Source of the DNA: DASWIG01 sp036397835
GTDB taxonomy: Bacteria > Acidobacteriota > Thermoanaerobaculia > Multivoradales > J023
DNA length: 23,571 bases
Assembly (NCBI GenBank): GCA_036397835.1
Contig: DASWIG010000751.1
Span: forward strand, 1-23,571
Reading direction: 5' to 3'
Shown here: positions 1 through 7,850 of the stretch, piece by piece
How the letters are laid out: each line of letters opens with the position of its first letter
How positions within the stretch are numbered: position 1 is the stretch's first letter
Notes under the pieces: model-generated
Seen by the model: the letters and a program-made list of their open reading frames with translations, nothing else
Told to the model about the DNA's origin: nothing
Databases searched by the model: none
Position numbers and translations under genes: made by a program

Positions 1-233
1 GACGTCGCGAGCCCCGCGAACCAGGTCGGCCGGCCGCCGGAGGGGCCCACCCAGTCCACGGCCGCGCGGTCGCCTCCCGAGCCCGGCGAGAGGTCGGAGA
101 GGTCGAGGCTCACGAAGAGCGCGCCGCGCGGCGCCGCCGCGGGCTCGACGGCAGGCGGCTGGGCGGCGTCCTGCGCGAGGCCGCTCGCCGGCCCCGACGC
201 CGCGAGAGACAGGAAGAGGAGAACGGCCTTCAA
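1..233 (-). CDS. Secreted protein of unknown function (N-terminal part only)
   Basis: The last gene of the leftward operon; only its first 77 codons lie in the window. Translation from a TTG at 233 gives a clear signal peptide: Met-Lys, then a hydrophobic run (VLLFLSLAAS) and a likely cleavage after GLA-Q near residue 21. A Pro/Ala-rich stretch follows, then a hydrophilic segment with LFVSLDLSDLSPGSGGD. The TTG overlaps the TGA of the upstream PAS membrane gene by four bases (TTGA), so translation is probably coupled, as at every other junction here. The mature part is too short to assign to a family. From context it is likely an exported partner of the glycosyltransferase and beta-helix proteins, but that is inference. 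The TTG start is chosen for the overlap and signal peptide; no ATG or GTG is in frame nearby. Confidence 0.6.
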   Translation of the reverse strand, partial: MKAVLLFLSLAASGPASGLAQDAAQPPAVEPAAAPRGALFVSLDLSDLSPGSGGDRAAVDWVGPSGGRPTWFAGLAT

Positions 234-1219
234 TCTTGATCCTCGAGGCACAACCAAGCATAGCGGCCACCGTTCGAGTCGATCAAGTCGAGGCGCAGCC
301 GCGCCGTCCGCGTCTCGGGACCCACGCGGTAGACCGCCGCCGGGACCTCGCCCCCGTCCGCCGCGAGGAGCCCGGCGACGGCGCCGCGGTCGGCGAAGGC
401 GACGAGCTCGAAGAAGTCCTTTTCGCGCAGGTCCTGCTCGTCGAGGAGCAGCCGCGCCAGGAAGCCCGCGCTGGCCGCGACGACGCGCAGGCTCGCCGTG
501 TCCACCAGGGCGAGCGAGGCCGGCGAGGCGCGGAAAGCGGCGCCCAGCAGCTCCGCGGCGTCGTCGGACCGGGCGGACTGCGAACGCGCCGACGCCAGGG
601 CGCGGGTGAGGACGGCGAGCGCCGGCAGCAGCACGGCACACGCGGCCAGCGCCGCGAAGAGGAACGCCGGCGGCAGCCGGACGTCGGGGAAGGCGTCGCC
701 GGCGCGCGACGGCGCTTCCGGCAGCAGGCCCACCAGCGTCTCGACCGGCAAGCCGGCGCGCAACGCGTACCAGCGCAGGTCCGGCGACTCGATCCACGTC
801 ACCGCGGCGACGGCGGCGACGGCGGCGACGGCGCTCGTCCACACCTGCCAGCGCGGCAGCAGCACGCCGGCGCCGGCGACCGGCAGGGCGAAGACGAGGA
901 CGAAGAGCGGGTAGTGGACGCCTCCGGCCAGGTGCCAGACGACGGCGAGGACGCCGACGCCCACGAGCTGCGACGCCGCCGTGACGGCGGCCACGGCGCC
1001 GCCGCGGCGCAGCCGGTCGGTGACCTTGGCGACGGCGAAGTACGCCGCGGCGGCGACGAAGAGCGTCGCCGCGGGCGGCACCAGGTCGATCTCCAGGCTG
1101 CGCACGTACCAGGGCGCCGCCACCGCCAGGAACGCCGCCACGAAGGTGAAGAGCCAGAGGGCGTCGAGGCCCCGCTTACGCTCGCGGCGCGCCAGCGGAT
1201 CGAGGCCGGGCTCGCTCAT
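230..1219 (-). CDS. Six-helix membrane protein with C-terminal PAS-like domain
   Basis: This 329-residue protein has about six hydrophobic segments (roughly residues 20-39, 46-65, 75-97, 102-121, 125-142 and 184-206). A soluble C-terminus with the pattern of a PAS fold follows (about residues 225-329: AFRASPASLALVD, then RVVAASAGFLARLL, a helical linker, and paired strands ending RYAWLCLEDQD). No histidine kinase, GGDEF, EAL or PilZ domain follows the PAS segment: the protein simply ends. It may sense a ligand or membrane state and act by protein contact, for example on the glycosyltransferase two genes upstream; this is inference. Its ATG overlaps the stop of the beta-helix gene (ATGA), and its own stop overlaps the next start. 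The membrane topology is clear; the PAS call is by pattern and moderate. Confidence 0.75.
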   Translation of the reverse strand: MSEPGLDPLARRERKRGLDALWLFTFVAAFLAVAAPWYVRSLEIDLVPPAATLFVAAAAYFAVAKVTDRLRRGGAVAAVTAASQLVGVGVLAVVWHLAGGVHYPLFVLVFALPVAGAGVLLPRWQVWTSAVAAVAAVAAVTWIESPDLRWYALRAGLPVETLVGLLPEAPSRAGDAFPDVRLPPAFLFAALAACAVLLPALAVLTRALASARSQSARSDDAAELLGAAFRASPASLALVDTASLRVVAASAGFLARLLLDEQDLREKDFFELVAFADRGAVAGLLAADGGEVPAAVYRVGPETRTARLRLDLIDSNGGRYAWLCLEDQD

Positions 1220-2448
1220 GGCGCGTCCTCCTCGACGGCGGCGCGGAACGCCTCTCGCAAGGGACCTTCGACGCCGTTGCCCGCGAGCACGTTGTTCTCG
1301 AGCCGCGGCGCCGCGGGGGCGGCCTCCGCGTCGAGCAGGCGCAGGCCCGCTCCCTGGTTGAAGAGGGCGCGGTTGCCGCGCACCAGCGGAGACGCCCCGA
1401 TCACCAGGAGCGCGTCGTGGCGCTGGCCCACCAGCAGGTTGCCGGCGAGCAGGTTGTCGCCGCCGGCGCCGTCGAAGACCGCGGCGATGCCGTCGACGTT
1501 GGCGTGCAGGCGGTTGCCGCGCACCACCGTGCCTTCCGCCCCGGAGATCAGGATCGCCACCGGGTTGCGGTCGAGCTCGTTGCCGGCCACCAGGGCGTCG
1601 ATCGGGCGCGCGCCGTAGACGCCCACCTTGACCGCGCCGCGGATCCGGTTGCCGCGGACAATGGCGCCGCGGCCGATCAGGTAGACGGCGACCTCGAAGG
1701 CGCCGACGAGCTCGTTGTCCTCCACCGTGGCGGGCACGTCGGCGAGCACCAGCGACACCCGGTCCTCCACGAAGCGGTTGCCGCGCACCTCGAGGCCGCC
1801 GGCCGCCTCGGCGGCGGCCGAGCGCGCGGCCACCGCCCACACCGCGGCGTCGTCGTGACGCTCGAAGCGGTTGCGGCGGATCGCCGTGCCGGGACCGGCG
1901 GCGGCCAGACGCACGCCCACGCCGTTTCCGGAAAAGCGGCTGTCCTCGATCGTCAGGCCGCGCACGCCGGGAGCCGTCCGCACGCCTTCGCCGCAGCCCT
2001 CGATCGCGACCTCGGCCAGGCGCGCGCGGTCGGCCAGCACCGAGACCGCGGCGCCGGCGGCGCCGCGGATCGTCACGCCGCGCACCACCGAGTCGGGGGC
2101 CGCCACCACCAGCGCGTCGCCGGCGCGGCGGGCGTCGATCTCGCATCCCGCGTCGCCGCCGTCGAGCACCACGCCCTCGGGATTGACGAGGGCCGGCAGC
2201 GGGTCCTCGAGCGTCACGCGCGGCACGGCGAGCACGACGCGGGCGCGGCCCGGCGCCCGGTCGGCGTCGAGGAGGGCCTCGCGCAGGCTCCCCGGGCCGG
2301 CGTCGGCGGCGCTGGTGACGACGAATTCGTACGGCGCCCGGAGCTCGGGCGGCGCCGGGCGCCGGTCGCCGAGCCACCACGGCAGCGCCGCCACCAGGGC
2401 GAACGCCGCCAGCGCGGCCGCCGTCGCGGCGTCGCCTTCAAGCCTCAC
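1216..2448 (-). CDS. Exported right-handed parallel beta-helix protein (copy B)
   Basis: A 410-residue protein with an N-terminal hydrophobic anchor or signal (about residues 8-26), then the TSAADAGPGSLREAL segment (45-59) that commonly opens secreted parallel beta-helix (PbH1/NosD-like) domains. Many ~22-residue rungs follow, with recurring xxVRGNRxxx, VEDNEL, VAGNEL and LLAGNLL turns. Such folds bind or modify polysaccharides (pectate lyases, AlgG-type C5 epimerases, acetyl-esterase helpers), but I see no diagnostic catalytic residues. It aligns over its whole length with the beta-helix gene at 3859-5094, sharing the order of segments (SLREAL, IDARR, GLTI, AAVWAVAA, LVLADV or MVLADV, AVYL or AIYL, RHDAL or RHDAV, GAGLRLLD), so the two are paralogues. 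A GTG start at 2448 overlaps the glycosyltransferase stop by 11 bases. Confidence 0.85.
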   Translation of the reverse strand: MRLEGDAATAAALAAFALVAALPWWLGDRRPAPPELRAPYEFVVTSAADAGPGSLREALLDADRAPGRARVVLAVPRVTLEDPLPALVNPEGVVLDGGDAGCEIDARRAGDALVVAAPDSVVRGVTIRGAAGAAVSVLADRARLAEVAIEGCGEGVRTAPGVRGLTIEDSRFSGNGVGVRLAAAGPGTAIRRNRFERHDDAAVWAVAARSAAAEAAGGLEVRGNRFVEDRVSLVLADVPATVEDNELVGAFEVAVYLIGRGAIVRGNRIRGAVKVGVYGARPIDALVAGNELDRNPVAILISGAEGTVVRGNRLHANVDGIAAVFDGAGGDNLLAGNLLVGQRHDALLVIGASPLVRGNRALFNQGAGLRLLDAEAAPAAPRLENNVLAGNGVEGPLREAFRAAVEEDAP

Positions 2449-3862
2449 GGAGCTGCCTCCTCAGCGACTCCTCGTCCTGGTAGTGGTCGCGGTAGACGCG
2501 CCGGCCGGCGACGCGCAGGCTGATCCAGTTGGCGAAGCCGAGGCTCTGGGCCACGACGTGGGCGAGCTGGTAGAAGAGGTAGAAGGGCACCGCCGCGAGC
2601 AGCCACCGGCGCTCGCCGCGCGGCACGGCGACGGCGAGCAGCAGCAGCACGAGCGCCGCGTACTTGAGGTAGGCGGCGAGGAAGTAGCCGGGCTGGGTGA
2701 AGGCGTTGTCGGGCAACGCGCCGAGCCCCAGCAGCTCGTCGCAGCCGTTGGCGAAGCTGACCGCCAGCACCGCCGCCATCGCCAGCCGCAGCGGGTGCAG
2801 CAGCAGCCCGACGCCGCCGGTGTAGACGAGGTAGTGGTAGGCGGCCATGAAGCGCCGGCGGCCGATGCGGCGGAGCTCGCCGAGCCGCTCCTTGTAGACT
2901 TTGAGGAAGCCGTAGCTCCAGCCCACGCGCTGCGAAAGCCACCCCCGCCAGGTGCGCTTGGCGTCGGTCTCGAACACCAGGCGCTCGTCGTAATAGATCT
3001 CCTCGCCGGCCGCGAGCAGGATCAGCGAGTTCTCGAAGTCCTCGGCGTAGACCGAGAGCGAGTGCGCGGCCAGCGCCGTGGCCAGGGCGTCGCGGCGATA
3101 GATCGAGACGCCCGAGTTGGTGCCGTCGGGGCCCATCGTGCGGCGGCCGAAGGAGCAGCAGATCGCGTACTCGAGGCCCTGGAAGCGGGCCAGGAAACCG
3201 TCCTCCCGCACCGCCATGCGCGGGCTCACCGCAGCCATGCCGGTGGCCTGGAAGTCGAAGAGCACGGTCTCGAGCTCGCCGCGCGGATCGCCGCCGTCGC
3301 GGATGCGCACGTCCGGGTCGAGGACGACGACGGTGGCGACGTCGGGCGGCAGCGTCGCCAGCAGCGCCCGCAGGGCGCCGGGCTTCTTGCGGTTGACCTC
3401 GCCGGCCAGGCAGCGCACGCCGGCGTCGAGCAGGCGCAGGCGGGTGGCGTCGGTCGAGGCGTCGTCGACCGCCCACAGGCGGTCGAGGAAGGGCTCCATC
3501 CGGTCGAGGAAGTCGTCGATCTCGTCCTCGGCGTCGTAGACCGAGACGACGAGCGCCCAGGGCTTGACGTGGAGCCGCTTCTGGCGCGGCGTCAGGTGCG
3601 CCTCGCGCAGCGGCACCGAGGTCGGCGAGGCGAGCAGCCGCCACGTCGGCCGCCGGCCGCCGGCCGCCATCTGCCGCCGGTGGATCGCCAGACGCACCAG
3701 GAGGTCGACGAGGTCGACGAAGAAGGCCAGGCTGGCGAGGAGGTAGAGGGCGAGGCTGAAGGCGCCGGCGAGCTGGCGCACCGTGGCCAGCGCGGCCCAG
3801 ACCGCGAGCGCCGCGACGAGGGCCACGGCGGCCACCGGAAGCTGCGTCCGCAGGTTCCTCAT
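2438..3862 (-). CDS. Membrane glycosyltransferase, family 2 (processive-like)
   Basis: A 474-residue inner-membrane GT2 enzyme. Two N-terminal helices (about 8-28 and 33-56) precede a GT-A domain that starts near PWALVVSVYD (101). Visible catalytic signatures are VDDAS (D133, D134), LDPDV (D182, D184; metal and nucleotide-sugar binding) and AEDFE (E274, D275; general base). These are followed by QRVGW (311-315) where processive synthases such as BcsA and Alg8 carry QxxRW, so here Gln and Trp are kept and the Arg is Gly. Three or four C-terminal helices follow (about 343-370, 393-413, 418-445). It probably polymerises or transfers a sugar on the cytoplasmic face; the substrate cannot be read. 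It lies between two paralogous exported beta-helix genes, overlapping the upstream one by ATGA and the downstream one by 11 bases. The ATG at 3862 is set by that overlap. Confidence 0.9.
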   Translation of the reverse strand: MRNLRTQLPVAAVALVAALAVWAALATVRQLAGAFSLALYLLASLAFFVDLVDLLVRLAIHRRQMAAGGRRPTWRLLASPTSVPLREAHLTPRQKRLHVKPWALVVSVYDAEDEIDDFLDRMEPFLDRLWAVDDASTDATRLRLLDAGVRCLAGEVNRKKPGALRALLATLPPDVATVVVLDPDVRIRDGGDPRGELETVLFDFQATGMAAVSPRMAVREDGFLARFQGLEYAICCSFGRRTMGPDGTNSGVSIYRRDALATALAAHSLSVYAEDFENSLILLAAGEEIYYDERLVFETDAKRTWRGWLSQRVGWSYGFLKVYKERLGELRRIGRRRFMAAYHYLVYTGGVGLLLHPLRLAMAAVLAVSFANGCDELLGLGALPDNAFTQPGYFLAAYLKYAALVLLLLAVAVPRGERRWLLAAVPFYLFYQLAHVVAQSLGFANWISLRVAGRRVYRDHYQDEESLRRQLREA

Positions 3863-5094
3863 CGCCGCTCCCGGTACTCGCCCGCCAGGCGCTCCCCGAG
3901 GCGGTTGCCGGTAAAGACGTTGCCGTCGAGGCGCGGCGCCGCGGCGATCCGCGGGCCCGCGACGGGCAGGTAGTCGAGCAGGCGCAGGCCGGCGCCGCGG
4001 CTGCCCGTCACCCGGTTGGCGCGCAGCCACGGCGCGCCGCCGATCACCGTCACCGCGTCGTGGCGATGGTCTTCGAGGACGTTGCCGGCGACCACCACGT
4101 CGCCGGCGCCGAAGAGGGTGGCGATGCCGTAGGCGTTGGCGCGCAGGCGGTTGTCCTCGACCCGGGTGTCCCGGCTCGCGCGCACCATCACCGCGACCGC
4201 GCCGTTGCCGGTCAGCTCGTTGCCCGCGATCACCGCGCCGCGGGCGTCGACGGCGTGGATGCCGAGACCTTTGCCGTCGCGCACGCGGTTGCCGCGCACC
4301 ACGGCCCCGGAGCCGGAGAGGTAGATCGCCGCGGTGCGCGCGGCGGCGAAATCGTTGTCCTCCACCGTCGCCGTCACGTCGGCGAGCACCATCCCCATCT
4401 CGTCGCCGGCGAAGCGGTTGCGGCGCAGCTCCAGGCCGTCGCCGGCGCCGGCCGCGGGAGCCGCCGCCACCGCCCACACCGCGGCCTTGCGGTGACGGGC
4501 GAAGCGGTTGTCCTCGAGCCGCGTCCGCCGCGCGTCGGCGGGCAGCTCCACGCCCACCTCGTTCGCCTCGAAGACGCCGCGGACGATCGTCAGGCCGACG
4601 ACGCCGGGAGCGACGCGCACTCCGACGCCGCACCCCTCCAGGGTGAGGCCGTCGAGCTCGACGCCGTCGGCACGGACCGCCACCGCCTCCCCGGCGCCGC
4701 TGATCCGCAGACCTCTGAGCACGGTGCCGGGGCCGCGCACGTCGAGGGCCGGCGCGCCGGCGAGACGCCGGGCGTCGATCCGCGCGAAGGCCCGGCCCTC
4801 GACCGTCAGGCCGCCGACGGCGGCGAGCGGCGGCAGGGGCGTCGTCAGCTCCACCCGGGCATGGACGACGACGAGGGCCGGCGCGTCGGAGGCCGCGGCG
4901 GCGAAGAGCGCTTCACGCAGAGAGCCGGGTCCGGCGTCGGCGCCGCTGGTGACGTCGAGCGTCAGCACTTCGCTCGCCGCCGCGCGTTCGCCGGCCAGGT
5001 CCGGCCGCACCGGCTCGAGCCAGGGTCCGGCGCCGGCGCCGAGACCGAGCGCCAGGACGGCGGCGATCGGACCGCGCGCAAAGCGCGGTCTCAC
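3859..5094 (-). CDS. Exported right-handed parallel beta-helix protein (copy A)
   Basis: A 411-residue protein with a short signal-like N-terminus (RFARGPIAAVLALGLGAGAG), the TSGADAGPGSLREAL opener (49-63), and then a long series of beta-helix rungs (for example LEDNRF, LRRNRF, VVRGNRV, VIAGNEL, VEDNRL, VVAGNVL). It is a full-length paralogue of the gene at 1216-2448. Families of this fold in polysaccharide loci act on the exported chain in the periplasm or outside the cell (for example AlgG epimerase), so a role in modifying or guiding the product of the adjacent glycosyltransferase is plausible but not shown. The GTG start at 5094 overlaps the methyltransferase stop (GTGA), and its stop overlaps the glycosyltransferase start (ATGA). 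A longer upstream reading in this frame only shadows the methyltransferase gene. Confidence 0.85.
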   Translation of the reverse strand: MRPRFARGPIAAVLALGLGAGAGPWLEPVRPDLAGERAAASEVLTLDVTSGADAGPGSLREALFAAAASDAPALVVVHARVELTTPLPPLAAVGGLTVEGRAFARIDARRLAGAPALDVRGPGTVLRGLRISGAGEAVAVRADGVELDGLTLEGCGVGVRVAPGVVGLTIVRGVFEANEVGVELPADARRTRLEDNRFARHRKAAVWAVAAAPAAGAGDGLELRRNRFAGDEMGMVLADVTATVEDNDFAAARTAAIYLSGSGAVVRGNRVRDGKGLGIHAVDARGAVIAGNELTGNGAVAVMVRASRDTRVEDNRLRANAYGIATLFGAGDVVVAGNVLEDHRHDAVTVIGGAPWLRANRVTGSRGAGLRLLDYLPVAGPRIAAAPRLDGNVFTGNRLGERLAGEYRERR

Positions 5095-5900
5095 CGTGAT
5101 CTCCGCAGGACGAAGACCTTGTGCCACGACCGCGACGTCCACCGGCGGCCGAGGGCGAGGTCCACCGGCAACGCCAGCGCCGTGGCCGCGGCCAGGGCCG
5201 CGACGCCCAGCGGACGAGGCCAGCGGTCGTAGGAGGGCAGCAGCAGGACCTTGAACGGCGCCGGATCGACGCCGGTCACCGCCGCGGGATGGAGCCCCGC
5301 GTCCGCGAAGAGCCGCAGGTACTCGCCGCTCGTGCGCGCCCGGAAGACGGCGCTGTCGCAGCGCGCCGTGGCGGCGGTGGGGGCCGCCTCGAGCAGCACC
5401 GCGCGTCCGCCGGGGGCCAGGTGGTCGGCGAGCCGCGCCGCGGCGGACGCCAGCCGCGCCGGCTCGAGCACGTGCTGCAGCACCGTGACGCCCACGATCA
5501 GCGGGAAGCGCTCGCCGAGGTCGAGCTCGGCGAGGTCCGCGACCTCGAACCGACAGCGCCCGGCGAGACCTGCCGCCGCCGCCCGGCGCCGCGCCTCGGC
5601 GGCCATCGTCGGCGACAGGTCGACGCCGGTCACCCGCGCGCCGCGCCGCGCCAGCAGCCGGCTCCAGCGGCCCACGCCGCAGCCGACGTCCAGCGCCGCC
5701 GAGCCCGGCTCGGGATCGAGCCAGGGCCCCAGGGCGCGGCGCTGGCACAGGTGGATGGAGGCGTTGTAGAACGCCGGCATCCCGTACGAGCACACCGCCC
5801 GCAGCCCTTCGCCCTCGGCGGCGAAGCGGCGCGCCCGCGCCTCCCAGTAGGCGGGGGCGTCGACGGGCGGGTGCATGGACGGTACCGTGGCAAACGTCAT
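5091..5900 (-). CDS. Class I SAM-dependent methyltransferase
   Basis: A 269-residue enzyme with a Rossmann-type methyltransferase core. Motif I is ALDVGCGVGRWSRLL (from residue 69); then come GVDLSPTMAAEA (motif post-I acidic residue), the VADLAELDLGERF segment, and LQHVLEP with HLAPGGRAVLLE (motifs III and IV region). A hydrophobic C-terminal stretch (about 232-250) may touch the membrane. The substrate is unknown; its place between a B12-binding radical SAM enzyme and the glycosyltransferase suggests O-methylation of a sugar, lipid carrier or precursor. The ATG at 5900 is seven bases after the radical SAM stop, and its own stop overlaps the next start by four bases. Confidence 0.88.
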   Translation of the reverse strand: MTFATVPSMHPPVDAPAYWEARARRFAAEGEGLRAVCSYGMPAFYNASIHLCQRRALGPWLDPEPGSAALDVGCGVGRWSRLLARRGARVTGVDLSPTMAAEARRRAAAAGLAGRCRFEVADLAELDLGERFPLIVGVTVLQHVLEPARLASAAARLADHLAPGGRAVLLEAAPTAATARCDSAVFRARTSGEYLRLFADAGLHPAAVTGVDPAPFKVLLLPSYDRWPRPLGVAALAAATALALPVDLALGRRWTSRSWHKVFVLRRSR

Positions 5901-5907
5901 CGCGGCC

Positions 5908-7698
5908 TCACGCCGGAACGGCCACGTGGACGGCGCCGGACGGCGTTCGCGTCGACGCCGGCCGTAGCGTCCCCCTGGGGGGACCGAGGGGGGAGACCTG
6001 CTGGTTGAGGCGGCGGTACCAGGCTTTGCGGCCGGCGGCGTCGAGCCCGGGCAGCCGGTCGAGGAGCTCGCGCACGACCTCGTCGCGCCGCGGCGCCCGC
6101 CGTCCCGCGGCCGCCAGCACCGGCGTCGCGCAGGCCACCCACAAGAGCGAGCGCAGGCGCGACGGCATGTGCGTCACCTCGCGCGCGAGCTCGGCCAGCC
6201 AGTACTCGAATTCCGCTTCTATGGCGAGGATCGCCCGCCGCACCTCCGGGTCGACCGGCAGGATCTTGACCGGCTGGTCCCAGGCCACGTCGGTGCCGGC
6301 CACCTCCTGGCGGCGGTACACGGTGTGCGGCGCCAGCTCCGGGTCGTCCGCCATGGCGGCGCCCGAGAACGGGATCACGTAGGGGTACATGCCGACCTCG
6401 CACCCCGCCAGCACCCAGCCGTAGGCCCGGCGCACGGTGGTGGCCAGGTCGTCCAGGGTCGAGCGCGGCGAGGTGAGGATGAGGTCGAGGAACGGCGTGA
6501 CGCCCAGCTCGAGGGCGAGGGCGAGGTTCTTCTCGACGTACGGGTAGATGCGGACCTTGTTGAACTCCCGGAGCACGTTTTCCGAGAAGCTCTCGACGCC
6601 GAAGCCGAGCACCCGGAAGCCGGCGCGGCGCATGGCGGCGAGGCGCTCGGCAGTCATGGCGTCGATGCGGTTGGTGCTGATGAACTGCAAATCCGCGGGC
6701 AGCGAGCCGTCGCGCTTGGCCGCCACGATCGCCTCGCACAGGGGCAGGATGCGCGCGTCGGCGGTGAAGACGAAGATGTCGTCCTGGAAGATGACCGTGC
6801 GCACGCCGGGCTGCGCCGCCACGATGCGGCGCATCATGGCCAGGCACTCCTCGGCGTCGAGACGGCCGACGCGGGCGATCGAGCCCTGGGCCGCGTGCAG
6901 GAAGTTGGTCGACGAGCAGAACGTGCAGTTCATAGGGCAGTAGTTGAGAGTGATGAGCCGCACCGAGCGGATCTCCGCGAGACGCGCCTCGCGGTCGGCC
7001 TTGAACGGCAGCGCGCCCACCCGATAGGCCATCTCGAGCCGCTCCCAGTAGGCCGGGTAGGGCATGCGCTCGTAAGGCGTCTTGGCGATGGCGTCGGCCA
7101 TCTCGGCCTGGGGCAGCGCGCTCTGGTAGTGGCGCGCCACGCCCGCGGGCGTCCTCTCCGCGGTGCCGGCGATGCCGGTCAGCGCCGCGCCGGCGCGCAG
7201 CCGCTCCGCCAGCTCGAGCAGCGGCCGTTCCCCCTCGCCCAGCCCCACCAGGTCGAAGGGTCCGAGCTCGAACGTGAGCTCGGGGCGGAAGGTGGCCTCC
7301 ATGCCGCCGGCCACCATCACCGCCTTCGGCAGGGCGCGCCGCGCCTGGTGGGCCAGGGCGAGGTCGAAGCGCAGCGTCATGCCGGTGGTGGAGACGCCCA
7401 CCACGTCCCACGGCGACGCGAGCACCCGGTCGAGCTCGGCCTCGACCGCGTTTCCCCCCCCGATCCCCCCCGAGGGGGCCGCGCTTTCCCCCCCGATCCC
7501 CCCCGAGGGGGCCGTGCCGGAGCAGATGTTGGGATCGAAGACGCGGGCCTCGCACCCCGCCGCCTCGAGCACGCCGGCCAGCCGCCAGACGCCGAGCGGC
7601 GGGGCCAGGAAGGTGTACTCGCCGCAGTGCGGGTCGTAGGGGCCGATGAGCAGGACGCGCGGCCGGCATACTGACGATGGCGGACCGAAGCTCGTCAT
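5908..7698 (-). CDS. B12-binding-domain radical SAM protein
   Basis: A 596-residue enzyme, first gene of the leftward operon. An N-terminal cobalamin-binding-like Rossmann domain (PRVLLIGPYDPHCGEYTFLAPPLG, about 13-36, with VVGVSTTGMTL and MVAGGMEAT later) is followed by a radical SAM TIM barrel with the CxxxCxxC iron-sulfur motif CPMNCTFC (C254, C258, C261). Then come HemN/B12-SAM type segments (IFQDDIFVF, STNRIDAMT, GFGVESFSENVLREFNKVR). Members of this class methylate unactivated carbons or rearrange lipids and sugars; the substrate is unknown. Residues about 62-81 are an unusual APSGGIGG duplication coded by a tandem G-tract repeat, and the C-terminus (SPLGPPRG) is coded by a diverged, inverted copy of the same element. 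A GAGGAG ribosome site lies about 10 bases upstream of the ATG at 7698. Confidence 0.9.
   Translation of the reverse strand: MTSFGPPSSVCRPRVLLIGPYDPHCGEYTFLAPPLGVWRLAGVLEAAGCEARVFDPNICSGTAPSGGIGGESAAPSGGIGGGNAVEAELDRVLASPWDVVGVSTTGMTLRFDLALAHQARRALPKAVMVAGGMEATFRPELTFELGPFDLVGLGEGERPLLELAERLRAGAALTGIAGTAERTPAGVARHYQSALPQAEMADAIAKTPYERMPYPAYWERLEMAYRVGALPFKADREARLAEIRSVRLITLNYCPMNCTFCSSTNFLHAAQGSIARVGRLDAEECLAMMRRIVAAQPGVRTVIFQDDIFVFTADARILPLCEAIVAAKRDGSLPADLQFISTNRIDAMTAERLAAMRRAGFRVLGFGVESFSENVLREFNKVRIYPYVEKNLALALELGVTPFLDLILTSPRSTLDDLATTVRRAYGWVLAGCEVGMYPYVIPFSGAAMADDPELAPHTVYRRQEVAGTDVAWDQPVKILPVDPEVRRAILAIEAEFEYWLAELAREVTHMPSRLRSLLWVACATPVLAAAGRRAPRRDEVVRELLDRLPGLDAAGRKAWYRRLNQQVSPLGPPRGTLRPASTRTPSGAVHVAVPA
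5969..5995. repeat. Diverged G-tract repeat, inverted relative to the 7451 pair
   Basis: On the plus strand this reads as C5, then G6, then ACCGA and G6. Its reverse complement has the same layout as the two units at 7451-7514 (C-run, short GAT or TCGGT spacer, C-run, then GGGGG-C). It codes for SPLGPPRG near the C-terminus of the radical SAM protein. Confidence 0.5.
7451..7514. repeat. In-frame tandem 33-bp G-tract repeat inside the radical SAM gene
   Basis: Two near-identical units (period 33) each consist of TTT, a run of 7-8 C, GAT, C7, GAGGGGGCCG on the plus strand. On the coding strand they give four runs of 7-8 G, a strong G-quadruplex pattern, and CCCCC-TC-GGGGG can fold as a hairpin. 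The period is divisible by three, so the insertion adds the 11-residue unit APSGGIGG(E/G)(S/N)A twice without breaking the frame. It sits in the linker between the first beta-strand region of the B12-binding domain and the next helix. Confidence 0.85.
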
Positions 7699-7850
7699 CT
7701 GGTGGGTTCTCCTCGAGCGTTCACCTCCCGGAATACGGATCCTACGTCATCTGGGCTTCGACGCACGTCGGTGCAGAGCTGTCAGGGGTTTTCCTACAGA
7801 GACGTTACGAGGGAGATTACGGCGGGACGGACGGCGGCGCCCTACCCGTC

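Noticed and set aside
230..2380. A 716-residue leftward reading that joins an Arg/Pro-rich stretch to the PAS membrane protein
   Set aside because: Its first half is the wrong frame of the beta-helix gene; only the part from the ATG at 1219 is coding.
2438..4633. A 731-residue reading suggesting a fused Arg-rich domain plus glycosyltransferase
   Set aside because: The Arg-rich half is a shadow of beta-helix gene A. The real start is the ATG at 3862, in an ATGA overlap.
5100..6008. Plus-strand open frame opposite the methyltransferase
   Set aside because: Arg/Gln/Gly-rich shadow; the minus strand has clear SAM-binding motifs and coupled starts.
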